In this document: in pieces, positions 16,348 to 25,101 of the stretch
Position numbering within the stretch: the first letter of the stretch is position 1
Layout of the letters: every line of letters begins with the position of its first letter
Origin: Betaproteobacteria bacterium
GTDB taxonomy: Bacteria; Pseudomonadota; Gammaproteobacteria; Burkholderiales; SG8-39
Direction: 5' to 3'
NCBI GenBank assembly: GCA_016195915.1
Contig: JACPYS010000030.1
Coordinates: forward strand, 1 to 64,000
Length of the DNA: 64,000 bases
The notes under the pieces: model-generated
What the model saw: the letters and a program-made list of their open reading frames with translations, nothing else
Databases searched by the model: none
Told to the model about the DNA's origin: nothing
Made by a program: the position numbers and the translations under genes

Positions 16348-16922
16348 CGGCCTTTTTTCCTCGGCTCGAACTGCCCGCGCACGCGCTCGTGCAGCGCCAT
16401 GCGGCCCGCGTCCATGTCGTACTCCAGTCCGCGTCCCGAGAGCATCCGGCTCTCCTCGAGCACGCGAACATCGTTGTCGGAGCGCGCCAGAGACCGGGGG
16501 CGAACGAAATGCAGCGCGTCAGTTTCGACGCGCACCTCCGGTCGCGCACGGGTCGCTTCCCGAAGCAGCAGCACTTTGTCGTACAGGAATACTTCCTCGC
16601 CGTTCTGCGACAGCGCACCGCGCAACGCGGAGATCGTGGTGCGCGGCTTGTCGCGCTTGGTCTCCACCACCCGCGGGTTGGACAACTCGGTCGAATCGTC
16701 GTCCGGATAATGTACCATCTTCCGCGCCGAGAGCGTGGATTCGATGGCGCCACGGCCGTCGTAGCTCACGCTGCGGAGGTTGTCGATGATGTAATCGGGA
16801 TCGTGCCGGCGCAGCGAGGGGTGGATCTCTTCCTCGCGCACGGTTCGCTCGAGCCAGAACGTGAGCAGCGCCAGCGCCAGCATCAGCGTGAGCGGGAACA
16901 GTCGCGTGGCGGCGAGTTTCAT
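16344..16922 (-). CDS. lptC: LPS export protein LptC
   Basis: The protein is 192 aa with one N-terminal TM anchor (LFPLTLMLALALLTFWLE) and a periplasmic LptC domain (DPDYIIDNLRSVSYDG, YPDDDSTELSNP). It hands LPS from LptBFG to LptA. It overlaps kdsC (ATGA at 16919-16922) and lptA, so the three are translationally coupled. Confidence 0.94.
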   Translation of the reverse strand: MKLAATRLFPLTLMLALALLTFWLERTVREEEIHPSLRRHDPDYIIDNLRSVSYDGRGAIESTLSARKMVHYPDDDSTELSNPRVVETKRDKPRTTISALRGALSQNGEEVFLYDKVLLLREATRARPEVRVETDALHFVRPRSLARSDNDVRVLEESRMLSGRGLEYDMDAGRMALHERVRGQFEPRKKGR

Positions 16923-17485
16923 TCAAGCCACGCCGCGAGAGCGGCCTCGAGCGTGCCCTGGGCGCGCATCACCAGTTCGCAGGCCTCGCGCGCCGCGCCG
17001 GCGCCCGCGGCGGAATTGCACACATGGTGCGCGTGGCGCCTGACCAGCTCCGGTGCCTCGCGGGTCGCCAGCGCAAGCGCGCACCGGCGCATGACCGGCA
17101 GATCCACCACATCGTCTCCAAGATATCCGCACTGCCCGGCCTGCATCCCGGTCTGCGCGAGCAATTGCGTGAATCCCGCACGCTTGTCGGCGACGCCCTG
17201 CAGCACGTGGGAAATGCCGAGATTTGCGGCACGGTGAGTCACCGCGCCCGAGCTGCGTCCGGTGAGCAGCGCAATGCGAACGCCACTCGCCATCAGCATC
17301 TTCATGCCGTGTCCGTCGAGCGTGTGAAACGCCTTCATTTCAGCGCCCGTTTCCGTGAAGTACAAACGGCCGTCGGTCAGCACGCCATCGACGTCGAAAA
17401 TCATCAGCCGCACCGCGCGCGCCTTGCTGTGGAGCGCATCCGCGCGCTCGAGGATATCTTCAACCTGTAACCGCTTGTCGGGCAT
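16919..17485 (-). CDS. kdsC: 3-deoxy-D-manno-octulosonate 8-phosphate phosphatase KdsC
   Basis: The protein is 188 aa in the HAD superfamily (type C0). The nucleophile motif is MIFDVDGVLTDGRLYF, motif II is LLTGR, and GYLGDDVVDLPVM carries motif III/IV. It dephosphorylates Kdo-8-P, the step after KdsA. It overlaps lptC and follows kdsD by 3 bases. Confidence 0.95.
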   Translation of the reverse strand: MPDKRLQVEDILERADALHSKARAVRLMIFDVDGVLTDGRLYFTETGAEMKAFHTLDGHGMKMLMASGVRIALLTGRSSGAVTHRAANLGISHVLQGVADKRAGFTQLLAQTGMQAGQCGYLGDDVVDLPVMRRCALALATREAPELVRRHAHHVCNSAAGAGAAREACELVMRAQGTLEAALAAWLE

Positions 17486-17488
17486 CGG

Positions 17489-18523
17489 CTAGACCACCTT
17501 GGCCCGGAACAGGTCGTGCATGTTCAGCGCGCCCACCAGCGCGCCGCCCGCATCCACTACCAGCAGCTGATTCACCTTGCGGCGCTCCATCAGTTCCACC
17601 GCCTCGACCGCGAGCGCCTCGGGCCGGAGGGTGAGCGGCCCCGCGGTCATTACGTCGAGAACGCAGGCGCCGCTGAAGTCGGTGAGGCGTTCGTGCGCGC
17701 GACGCAAGTCACCGTCGGTGAAGATGCCGAGCACGCGTCCGTTGGCATCGAGCACCGCTGTCATACCGAGCCGCGCGCGCGTCATTTCCCGCAGCGCCGC
17801 CGCCAGACTCGCGGTCGCGGGCACTGCAGGGATCTCCGCGCCCTGATGCATCACATCCGAAATGCGGGTCAGGAGGCGGCGTCCGAGCGCGCCGCCCGGA
17901 TGCGAACGCGCGAAATCCGCTTCGGTAAAGCCGTGCGCGTCGAGGAGCGCCACGGCGAGCGCGTCACCGAGCGCGAGCGCGGCCGTGGTGCTCGCGGTAG
18001 GCGCGAGATTGAGCGGGCACGCCTCCTGTGCGACGCGCGCGTCGAGATGAACATCGGCCTCGCGCGCGAGCGTCGAATCCTGGTCGCCGGTGATCACGAT
18101 CAGCTTGGCGCCTTCGCGCTTGATCTGCGGAACGATCGCCAGCAGTTCCGCGCTTTCGCCGGAGTTGGACAGCGCGATGAATACATCGCCGCGCGTCACC
18201 ATGCCCAGGTCGCCGTGGCTCGCCTCGGCGGGGTGAACGAAGAAAGCAGGGGTACCGGTGCTCGCCATCGTGGACGCGATCTTGCGCGCGATATGGCCGG
18301 ACTTGCCGATGCCGCTCACCACCACCCGGCCGCTGCACGCAAGGATCAGATCCAGCGCGTCGAGAAACCGCTCGTCGATGCGCGCGGCCAGCGCGCGTAC
18401 CGCATCGGCTTCGATGGACAGTACGCGTTTCGCAAGTTCGAGAGCCGCGGCAGAAGCGCGCTTCGGCGCTCTTTCCTCGGGGGGCGCGGCGCTTTGGCCG
18501 GCAGGTCGCGCTGCGCTTATCAT
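17489..18523 (-). CDS. kdsD: D-arabinose 5-phosphate isomerase KdsD
   Basis: The protein is 344 aa with a SIS domain at about 55-190 (VVSGIGKSGHIARKIASTM, HGDLGMV, LSNSGES) and two CBS domains at about 215-340. It converts ribulose 5-phosphate to arabinose 5-phosphate for Kdo. An extra Ala/Pro-rich stretch of about 25 residues precedes the conserved region, so a later start is possible. It is the first gene of the LPS block and lies only 38 bases from the divergent antiporter gene. Confidence 0.95.
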   Translation of the reverse strand: MISAARPAGQSAAPPEERAPKRASAAALELAKRVLSIEADAVRALAARIDERFLDALDLILACSGRVVVSGIGKSGHIARKIASTMASTGTPAFFVHPAEASHGDLGMVTRGDVFIALSNSGESAELLAIVPQIKREGAKLIVITGDQDSTLAREADVHLDARVAQEACPLNLAPTASTTAALALGDALAVALLDAHGFTEADFARSHPGGALGRRLLTRISDVMHQGAEIPAVPATASLAAALREMTRARLGMTAVLDANGRVLGIFTDGDLRRAHERLTDFSGACVLDVMTAGPLTLRPEALAVEAVELMERRKVNQLLVVDAGGALVGALNMHDLFRAKVV

Positions 18524-18561
18524 GAGCGCGAAGTATAGCCCAACGACCCCTCTTCTCCTCT

Positions 18562-20538
18562 ATGGAAGCAACCGGCGTTTCCCTCCAACCGGTGCTTGCA
18601 CTGCTTGCCTGCGCGGTGCTCGCCGTGGTGGCGTTTCGCAGCATGGAACTGCCCCCCATGCTGGGATATCTGGTTACGGGCGCCGCGCTCGGCCCGCATG
18701 CCTTCGGCCTGATCCCTGACGCGAGCGAGACACGGCACCTGGCGGAATTCGGCATCGTGTTCCTGATGTTCTCGATCGGCCTGGAGTTCAGCCTGCCGAA
18801 GCTGACGGCGATGCGCAGGGTGGTGTTTGGCCTGGGACTGTCGCAAGTTTCTGCGACGATAGTGATCGGAGTCGCAATCGGCCTGCTTCTCGGAGCGCCG
18901 TGGCAGGCAAGTGTCGTGTTCGGCGGAGCGATTGCGATGTCCTCCACGGCAATCGTGTCGAAACTGCTCGCGGAGCGTTTCGAGCTCGACACGCCGCACG
19001 GCCGCGAGATTATCGGCGTTCTTCTGTTCCAGGACCTCGCGGTGGTGCCCCTGCTGATTCTGATCCCGGCGCTCGGGCAGCCCGCGGAGCTCGCCGCCGC
19101 CGCTGCCGGCATTGCGCTCGCCAAGGCCGCGATCGTGCTCGGCGCGCTGATCGTCGTCGGGCCGCGCTTAATGCGCGTCTGGTTCAATCTCGTGGCGCGG
19201 CGCCACTCGAACGAGCTGTTCGTGCTCAACGTGCTGCTGATTACCCTGGGCCTGGCTTACCTCACTTCCCTTGCCGGCCTGTCGCTCGCGCTCGGCTCGT
19301 TCCTGGCGGGCATGCTGATTTCGGAGACCGAGTACCGCTATCAGGTCGAGGAGGACATCAAGCCGTTCCGCGACATACTGCTCGGTCTGTTCTTCGTCAC
19401 CGTGGGCATGATGCTCGATCTGGCCGCGGTAGCGGAACATTGGTGGGTGGTCGGGATCGCGCTGGTTCTGATCGTTCTGGTGAAACTCGGGCTGATTGCC
19501 CTGCTCGCACGCGCTTTCGGCAGCCCGCAAAGCACGGCGCTGCGCAGCGCACTGGCGCTGGCGCAGGCAGGCGAGTTCGGGTTCGTGTTGCTGGCGCAGG
19601 CGGGCGAATTCGGATTCGTGTCTGCGAGCATGATGCAAACACTGCTTGCCGCGATGATCCTCTCGATGCTGGCAAGCCCGTTCATCATCGCCGCGAGCGA
19701 CCGCATCGTGATGCGCTTCTCGTCCTCGGAATGGATGACGCGTTCGCTCGAGCTGCATCGCATCGCCGTTCGTTCGATCGAAACCGAGCGCCACGTGATC
19801 GTTCTCGGTTATGGCCGCAATGGGCAGCATCTCGCGCGGCTGCTCGAAGCCGAGGGCGTGTCCTACATGGCCCTGGATCTCGATCCGGAACGGGTGCGCG
19901 AGGCGACGCTCGCCGGGGACTCGGTGGTGTATGCGGATTGTTCACGGCGCGAGGCGCTGATCGCCGCGGGAATAGCACGTGCGGCGGCCGTGGTAGTCAC
20001 GTTTGCCGACACGGCGGCAGCAGTGCGCGTGCTCGCGTACATTCATGCGCTCAACCCGTCAGTGCCGGTCATCGTGCGCGCGCGCGAGGAACGCGAAATC
20101 GAGAAACTCGTCGCCGCGGGCGCTTCGGAAGTCGTTCCCGAAGCGCTCGAGTCGGGGCTTATGCTTGCCTCGCACACGCTGCTCTGGACCGGCGTGCCGC
20201 TCTCGCGGATCATGCGGCGGTTGCGGGTGGTGCGCGACCAGCACTACGGATTGCTGCGCGGACTGTTTCACGGGGCGGGCGATGAGCCGGATTCGATGGA
20301 GGATGCCCAGCCGCGCCTTCACTCGGTGACGCTCGCGGAGAGCGCCTACGCGGCCGGGCGTCCGCTCGGCGAATTCGGGCTCGACGCGCTCGGGGTCGAG
20401 GTGAAGATCATACGGCGTGCGGGCAGCGGCAAGCTGCAGCCGGCGGCGGAATTGCGGCTCGAGCCGGGCGACATCGTGGTGCTGTTGGGCTCCCCCGGAG
20501 GGCTCGCTTCCGCCGAGGCCAAGCTTCTACAGGGCTGA
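18562..20538 (+). CDS. Kef-type monovalent cation:proton antiporter with TrkA domains
   Basis: The protein is 658 aa. About 12 TM helices form the CPA2 antiporter part to about residue 380. An RCK/TrkA-N domain follows with the NAD-binding motif VIVLGYGRNGQHL near 413-425, then a TrkA-C domain near 570-650 (ELRLEPGDIVVLLGSP). It exchanges K+ or Na+ for H+ at the inner membrane, gated by nucleotide. Residues 332-350 contain a duplicated LAQAGEFGFV segment, a short tandem repeat in the DNA at about 19558-19620. It is transcribed away from kdsD. Confidence 0.93.
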   Translation: MEATGVSLQPVLALLACAVLAVVAFRSMELPPMLGYLVTGAALGPHAFGLIPDASETRHLAEFGIVFLMFSIGLEFSLPKLTAMRRVVFGLGLSQVSATIVIGVAIGLLLGAPWQASVVFGGAIAMSSTAIVSKLLAERFELDTPHGREIIGVLLFQDLAVVPLLILIPALGQPAELAAAAAGIALAKAAIVLGALIVVGPRLMRVWFNLVARRHSNELFVLNVLLITLGLAYLTSLAGLSLALGSFLAGMLISETEYRYQVEEDIKPFRDILLGLFFVTVGMMLDLAAVAEHWWVVGIALVLIVLVKLGLIALLARAFGSPQSTALRSALALAQAGEFGFVLLAQAGEFGFVSASMMQTLLAAMILSMLASPFIIAASDRIVMRFSSSEWMTRSLELHRIAVRSIETERHVIVLGYGRNGQHLARLLEAEGVSYMALDLDPERVREATLAGDSVVYADCSRREALIAAGIARAAAVVVTFADTAAAVRVLAYIHALNPSVPVIVRAREEREIEKLVAAGASEVVPEALESGLMLASHTLLWTGVPLSRIMRRLRVVRDQHYGLLRGLFHGAGDEPDSMEDAQPRLHSVTLAESAYAAGRPLGEFGLDALGVEVKIIRRAGSGKLQPAAELRLEPGDIVVLLGSPGGLASAEAKLLQG

Positions 20539-20555
20539 GCCACCCGTGAAAACAA

Positions 20556-20581
20556 GAAGGCCGGCGCAGCGGCCGGCCTTC
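20556..20581. terminator. Rho-independent terminator between the antiporter and pilin genes
   Basis: A 10-bp stem GAAGGCCGGC / GCCGGCCTTC with a 6-base loop lies between convergent genes. On the minus strand it is followed by TTGTTTTC, so it best serves the pilin transcript, and it may also stop the antiporter transcript. Confidence 0.75.
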
Positions 20582-20631
20582 GAGAAGCTTTCGCAAGCGT
20601 CCACGCAATCGCGTGGACGGTGCGAACAGGG

Positions 20632-21330
20632 TCAGATCAGCGTACGGCAGACAACGTAGCTGCTGACTCCGTCTTCGACGTACGCAGTGGCCGCCCCGGT
20701 AACGGGGATGTTCGGTTGCCCCGCCTGCGTCAAGCCGCGGACGCTGCCGGTGAGCGAGTTGCCGTCGTCGGTCTGGGCGTCCACGGAGATCGCGACTTTG
20801 TCAGGCAGATTGGCCGAGCAGAGGATCAGCGAGGTGAACCCGGCGACCGCGGGTTGCGCGCCGGCCGCCACCGTATTCAGCACGGCCCCCACCGGGGTGG
20901 TGCCAGCGACGTAGAGCCCGTTGCCGGTCTGAACGCCCATTTTTCCGCTGACGGCGTTGAACGGGTTGTCCGTACCCGTGCCTGCGATAAAACCCGCCGA
21001 GCGCAAGTGCAGCCAGAACTGGGCCGTCTCATTTCCCGCAGCCGCAGGGATATACAGGCCGCCGACTACCCCATCTCCGTCACCCGGTGCAATGCCGGTG
21101 ATGCTCGCCCAGCGCGTGGCCGCGCCTTTGTCATCGCCGGGCAAGGCCCGATACCTGTCCTGATAGCCGTACATGGCTGCCGAGACTCCGGACATGTCCC
21201 CGATCACGTTCTTGATCTTGGCTTGGGCAATCATTTCCTGACCCTTCAGAATGCCTCCCAACAGCAATCCGATAATCACCAGCACGATCGCGATCTCGAC
21301 CAGCGTGAAACCCTGCTGTTTGCGCTTCAT
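20632..21330 (-). CDS. Type IV pilin/pseudopilin, probable major subunit of the MSHA-type cluster
   Basis: The protein is 232 aa from ATG 21330. The prepilin motif is exact: short basic leader MKRKQQG, cleavage before FTLVE with Glu5, then a hydrophobic helix (IAIVLVIIGLLLGGIL) and KGQEMIAQAKIKN. The C-terminal part carries Cys pairs (LILCSANL and VVCRTLI) that could form a disulphide loop. It has a strong RBS (AGGAGG) and its own sigma-54 promoter, which suits an abundant subunit. The frame extends to 21429, but the prepilin leader fixes the start. Confidence 0.9.
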   Translation of the reverse strand: MKRKQQGFTLVEIAIVLVIIGLLLGGILKGQEMIAQAKIKNVIGDMSGVSAAMYGYQDRYRALPGDDKGAATRWASITGIAPGDGDGVVGGLYIPAAAGNETAQFWLHLRSAGFIAGTGTDNPFNAVSGKMGVQTGNGLYVAGTTPVGAVLNTVAAGAQPAVAGFTSLILCSANLPDKVAISVDAQTDDGNSLTGSVRGLTQAGQPNIPVTGAATAYVEDGVSSYVVCRTLI

Positions 21331-21367
21331 GATCCAACCTCCTGAAAAACATGATGACACTGTCCTT

Positions 21368-21384
21368 AAGCAATTCTCATGCCA
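21368..21384 (-). promoter_or_regulatory. Sigma-54 (-24/-12) promoter of the pilin gene
   Basis: On the minus strand the sequence is TGGCATGAGAATTGCTT. It matches TGGCACG-N4-TTGCW at every position but one and has the invariant GG and GC at correct spacing. The transcript would begin near 21356, giving a 5' UTR of about 26 bases that contains AGGAGG. The activator is probably the sigma-54 regulator at 38615-39988. Confidence 0.82.
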
Positions 21385-21465
21385 TGTCTCTCGGGCGAAA
21401 AACGTATCAAACCGCAATGAAAATGCCATCTGAGGTGACGGAAATCCGACAGCATTGGCAGAAGG

Positions 21466-22182
21466 TCAACGTTTGTAAAGCCTTTTCTCAAGTTCCTTGA
21501 TCCGCCCCTCGAGAAATCTAAGCTCTGCAGGATCGGTCACTTTCCCGCTCGCGACCAGTCCGCCGATCATCAGCATGGCCGCCTCCAGTTCGTTCATGTC
21601 CTCCAGGATGAAAATCTCCATCTGGGTCGCCCAGGCCGGGATGTCCCGCGCGGTGACCGTTTTGTCCAAGGCGACCGCGTACTTCCGCGCCAGAGCGAGG
21701 TCCTTCAACTGGTGTTTCGCGACCAGCGACGCATGGGCGAGCCAGGGCCAGCGGCGATTCGGGTCCCGGAAAAATTCGGCATAAATGAATTCCAGCATCT
21801 TGCGCTGGCGCACCGGGTCGCTGATTTCCGCGTAGATCCGTGCGGCCGAGAACAGCGGATATTGGCCGCGCGGGTCGAGCGCCAGCAAGACACCCAGCCA
21901 GCCCGACAGCCGGTCGTAGTCGAGTTGCCTGTAGGGCAGCCGGTTGCCGGCCTTGAAATCAAATGCCTGCAGGTAGAGCATCAGCAGACGCGAAAGTGCC
22001 TGAGGCTCCCCCAAAGATGCGAGGCGAAGCACTGCGATCCCCGGTGCGGGGGGCAGGTCTGCCGCTTCCGGTGCGGCGGGTTGCCACGCGGATTTCAACG
22101 CGATTTGCGCAGAAAGGCTCGCGGCGAGCAGCACAAGCAGCGCCGCGGGAACGCGGCGGCGGGCTTCGCGCGCCGTATTCAC
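21466..22182 (-). CDS. Membrane-anchored hypothetical protein, tetratricopeptide-like helical
   Basis: The protein is 238 aa from GTG 22182, which overlaps the stop of the ABC permease (GTGA). One N-terminal anchor (RRVPAALLVLLAASLSAQIAL) is followed by an all-helical periplasmic domain with paired helices (LLALDPRGQYPLFSAARIYA, HASLVAKHQLKDLALARKYA) that look like degenerate TPRs. The C-terminus is a charged helix (RFLEGRIKELEKRL). It is coupled to the permease, so a role in the same export or sensing unit is likely. No specific family is named with confidence. Confidence 0.75.
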   Translation of the reverse strand: MNTAREARRRVPAALLVLLAASLSAQIALKSAWQPAAPEAADLPPAPGIAVLRLASLGEPQALSRLLMLYLQAFDFKAGNRLPYRQLDYDRLSGWLGVLLALDPRGQYPLFSAARIYAEISDPVRQRKMLEFIYAEFFRDPNRRWPWLAHASLVAKHQLKDLALARKYAVALDKTVTARDIPAWATQMEIFILEDMNELEAAMLMIGGLVASGKVTDPAELRFLEGRIKELEKRLYKR

Positions 22183-22946
22183 AGGTTGCGGCGGTGGAAA
22201 TCGAACAGTCCCGCCGCAGTCAGCAAGGCCCCGTACAGGGCGAGCGCACCGCAGATGCGGGCGAGTTCGAGAGGCCCGGGCGGCGCGTAGAGCAGCCAGG
22301 CCGTCTGGGTCGCCGCATCCAAGGGAGGGAGCACCAGGGCTATCGCGTCGAGGATCCATTGCGAGACGCGCTGCAAGAGGTTTTCCGCGTCCGCGAGCGG
22401 ACCCGTGGCGATCGCCTGCATTGCCGCAGTGCCGCGTGCGAGCAGGTAGAACGCGGCAGTGGCGGCGAGTGCCGGAACGACCTGGGCGAGCGTGATCACA
22501 AGGAACAGGCTTGCGCAGGCGACAAGAGCGGCCTCGAGCGCAAGCGACACGAACCACGCGAGCGCTGCCGCGGGTGGTGACCAGACGAGCATGACGAGCG
22601 CAAATCCGGCTGAGAGCAGAACCCCTGCAGCCGCGTACCCGGCGAGCTTGCCAAGGTACCAGGAGGTGCGTGAAAGCGGCAGGGACAATACCAGCTCGAG
22701 ACTCTTGTCAGCGAAGTCGCGCACCACGCTGGTCACGACCAGGATGGCGACGAGAAACACGGTGCACACGCGAAACAGCGCCGCAATCACGGCCGCCTGC
22801 ACCAGGGCGCCTTCGGTGAGCGACAGTTGCGACAGGAACCCGGCCATCGCGATGCCGAGAGCGATGCATCCAAGGGCGAGCCACGGCACGCCCGTACGGC
22901 GCGCCTCGAGCAGGACGCCGCGGGCGAGGATCATGGCGGAGCGCAT
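22179..22946 (-). CDS. ABC-2 type transporter permease
   Basis: The protein is 255 aa with six hydrophobic segments (for example VFLVAILVVTSVVRDFADK and LAGYAAAGVLLSAGFALVMLVW). FADKSLELVLSLPLSRTSWYLGK resembles the permeases of NosY/ABC-2 systems. No ATPase gene adjoins it. The likely partner is the orphan ATPase at 39960-40727, at the other end of the pilus cluster. Starts at 22946 or 22934 are both possible. Confidence 0.82.
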   Translation of the reverse strand: MRSAMILARGVLLEARRTGVPWLALGCIALGIAMAGFLSQLSLTEGALVQAAVIAALFRVCTVFLVAILVVTSVVRDFADKSLELVLSLPLSRTSWYLGKLAGYAAAGVLLSAGFALVMLVWSPPAAALAWFVSLALEAALVACASLFLVITLAQVVPALAATAAFYLLARGTAAMQAIATGPLADAENLLQRVSQWILDAIALVLPPLDAATQTAWLLYAPPGPLELARICGALALYGALLTAAGLFDFHRRNL

Positions 22947-22967
22947 TTCCTATCCTTCGTCTGGAAC

Positions 22968-24812
22968 ATGAGTTACGCTCGTGACGAGCGTGGGCGAGAC
23001 GAGCCCCTGCCAACCAGACTAGACGAATCCGCTACCCGGATGCAAGCGTCCGAACCGAGCACCAAACTGAGCAGCAAACTGAGCACCGAATCCGGCGCAG
23101 CGGGGTTCAACCGCATTGCAGATGCCGCGCTGGCGTTCAATCAGCGCTATTGGCGGTTCGTGGTGGTTGCGATGCTCGTGCTGCTTCACGTTGCCGCGCT
23201 GCGTGGCCCGGCGGACGGATGGGCCCGCGCGCTGCTGCTCGCGCATCTTGGCTTGCTGCTGATCTGGCAGCCGTTCGTGCGCGGCCAATACCAGGTGACC
23301 GCGACCCAAATCGCGCTCATCGGCCTCGGTGCGGCGACGGTCACACTGTGGTTGAACGCCTGGCTGCTGGTGTTCTGGGTGGTGGTGCTTGCGGGGCTGA
23401 TCGGCGGAAAGGTTTTTCTTCACCAGGCGCGCTGGCAACGCCGTTTCTACCTGCTGGTTCTGGTGTACCTGATCGCCCTGCTGGCGGTGGAACTGCTGCC
23501 CGGGATCGCGCCGCGCCGCGAGATCACCGAGGAGGCCAGGGCGACGGCTCAATATGGCTTGCCCGCGCTGTTCCTGGCGATGGCGCTTTTCCCGACCGAG
23601 CGCGACGCCGCGGAGGCACCGCAGGCGATCGATTTCTTCTACAGCATCTTCCTCATGCTCCTGCTTGGCCTGGTAATCCTGGGCAGCTTCGCATTCATGA
23701 CGCTTGGCCGCACCGGTTACCTCGAGGCGCTTACCTATACCGTTTTCCTCATCGCCGCGGGCGTGTTCCTGATCGGGCTGGCCTGGAACCCGTACGCCGG
23801 ATTTGCGGGATTGAACGTGTTCTTCTCGCGCTACGTATTCTCGATCGGCCTGCCGGTGGAGAAGTGGCTGTATTTTCTCGCCGAGCTTTCGCAGGCGGAG
23901 TCGCGTCCCGAGCGGTTTCTCGCCGAAGGCATCGCGGGCCTGACGCGCCTGACCTGGGTGAGCGGCGCGGCGTGGCGCACCGAACACGACCACGGCGAGC
24001 ATGGCGCGGCCACCGAATTCGCGGTCGATTACGAAAACAAGGAAGTCGCGCTCGTCATCTACTCGCGCTACCGCACCAGCCCGGCGCTGCACTGGCATCT
24101 GCGCCTGCTCGGGCAGTTGCTGGGCGAGTTCTACCTGGGCAAGCTGCGCGAACAGAAGCTGCAACAGCAAAGCTACATGCTCGCGGTTCACGAGACCGGC
24201 GCGCGCCTGACGCACGATGTCAAGAACCTGCTGCAGTCATTGAACACCCTTTGTTCGGCGGCCGAACAGAATCGCGGAGCGGACTCTCCGGAACTGCAGG
24301 CGCTGATACGGCGCCAGCTGCCGGTGATCGCGCAACGTCTTACCGCCACGCTCGACAAGCTGCAGCGGCCGCGGACCGATGCCGAACAGACCGTCGCTGC
24401 CGGCGCCTGGTGGATGGCGCTCAAGACGCAATACGAGGGCCGGGGCGTCGAGTTCTCCGGGCAGCGCGCTGCCGAACGCGTCGTGCTGCCGCGTTCGCTC
24501 GCCGAGAGCGCCGCCGACAACCTGCTGCAGAACGCGCTCGCGAAGCGCCAGGGCGACCCCGCGGTACGCATCCGGGCAACGCTGGCGTGCGACGCTCGAT
24601 TGGAGTTCCGTGTAATTGATTCCGGACGGGCGGTGCCGCCCGACATCGAGCGGCTGCTGATGCGTGCACCGCTTCGCTCCGCGAGCGGGCTGGGCATCGG
24701 GCTCTACCAGGTCGCACGCCAGGCCGAGGCCAACGGCTACGCGCTGAAACTCGAGGTCAATCGCGATGGCGAGGTGTGTTTCGCGTTTACCGGGCCGCTC
24801 GTCAGCGCGTAA
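22968..24812 (+). CDS. Membrane histidine kinase (PrsK-like)
   Basis: The protein is 614 aa from ATG 22968; a later ATG at 23040 would drop a Ser/Thr-rich leader. About eight TM helices span residues 60-295, a GAF-like domain about 295-395, and then the kinase core: H-box TGARLTHDVKNLLQSL (His near 416), N-box SAADNLLQNALAKR and G-box ASGLGIGLYQVARQAE. The layout matches PrsK kinases that pair with sigma-54 regulators in betaproteobacterial exopolysaccharide/PEP-CTERM loci. The likely partner is the regulator at 38615, which has lost its phospho-acceptor segment. It is divergent from the ABC permease. Confidence 0.85.
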   Translation: MSYARDERGRDEPLPTRLDESATRMQASEPSTKLSSKLSTESGAAGFNRIADAALAFNQRYWRFVVVAMLVLLHVAALRGPADGWARALLLAHLGLLLIWQPFVRGQYQVTATQIALIGLGAATVTLWLNAWLLVFWVVVLAGLIGGKVFLHQARWQRRFYLLVLVYLIALLAVELLPGIAPRREITEEARATAQYGLPALFLAMALFPTERDAAEAPQAIDFFYSIFLMLLLGLVILGSFAFMTLGRTGYLEALTYTVFLIAAGVFLIGLAWNPYAGFAGLNVFFSRYVFSIGLPVEKWLYFLAELSQAESRPERFLAEGIAGLTRLTWVSGAAWRTEHDHGEHGAATEFAVDYENKEVALVIYSRYRTSPALHWHLRLLGQLLGEFYLGKLREQKLQQQSYMLAVHETGARLTHDVKNLLQSLNTLCSAAEQNRGADSPELQALIRRQLPVIAQRLTATLDKLQRPRTDAEQTVAAGAWWMALKTQYEGRGVEFSGQRAAERVVLPRSLAESAADNLLQNALAKRQGDPAVRIRATLACDARLEFRVIDSGRAVPPDIERLLMRAPLRSASGLGIGLYQVARQAEANGYALKLEVNRDGEVCFAFTGPLVSA

Positions 24813-24829
24813 GTTCTTGCAGAACTGCA

Positions 24830-24850
24830 AACCCGGCGCGAGGCCGGGTT
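24830..24850 (+). terminator. Hairpin after the histidine kinase gene
   Basis: An 8-bp perfect stem AACCCGGC / GCCGGGTT with loop GCGAG lies 18 bases after the stop. There is no long T-run, so this is a moderate terminator. Confidence 0.6.
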
Positions 24851-24870
24851 GTGTCCGCGGGGAAGGCGAT

Positions 24871-25002
24871 TCAGGCGGCTGTCAGATCAAGCCGCTTCTC
24901 GATTCGCTCGCATTGCCGGTCGAGGCGCATCCGCACAAGTGTCAGATCGCCGATGGCATGCGCGTTCCGATGGGTATAGCGTATATCAGCTTTGATTTGA
25001 AA
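24871..25002 (-). pseudogene. Possible remnant of a small coiled-coil protein
   Basis: A minus-strand frame of 43 codons ends at TGA 24871 and reads ...GDLTLVRMRLDRQCERIEKR then LDLTAA. This is typical of the C-terminus of small coiled-coil proteins often found near toxin-antitoxin loci (RIERRLDL endings). No start codon or upstream part is present. The rest of the 251-base gap between the kinase and the next gene holds nothing else recognised. Confidence 0.3.
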
Positions 25003-25101
25003 TCACCAATGGCGCAGTACGATCGGTAGGGCGTCGAGTTCGAGTTTCTTTGCGCTCGGTTTCTGTCAGAATTGCACATGGTTTAATTTTGGCGGCGCAT
25101 C

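Noticed and set aside
23019-24215. 398-codon minus-strand frame opposite the histidine kinase
   Set aside because: It is very rich in Arg/Gln/His with no family pattern; the plus strand carries H, N and G boxes.
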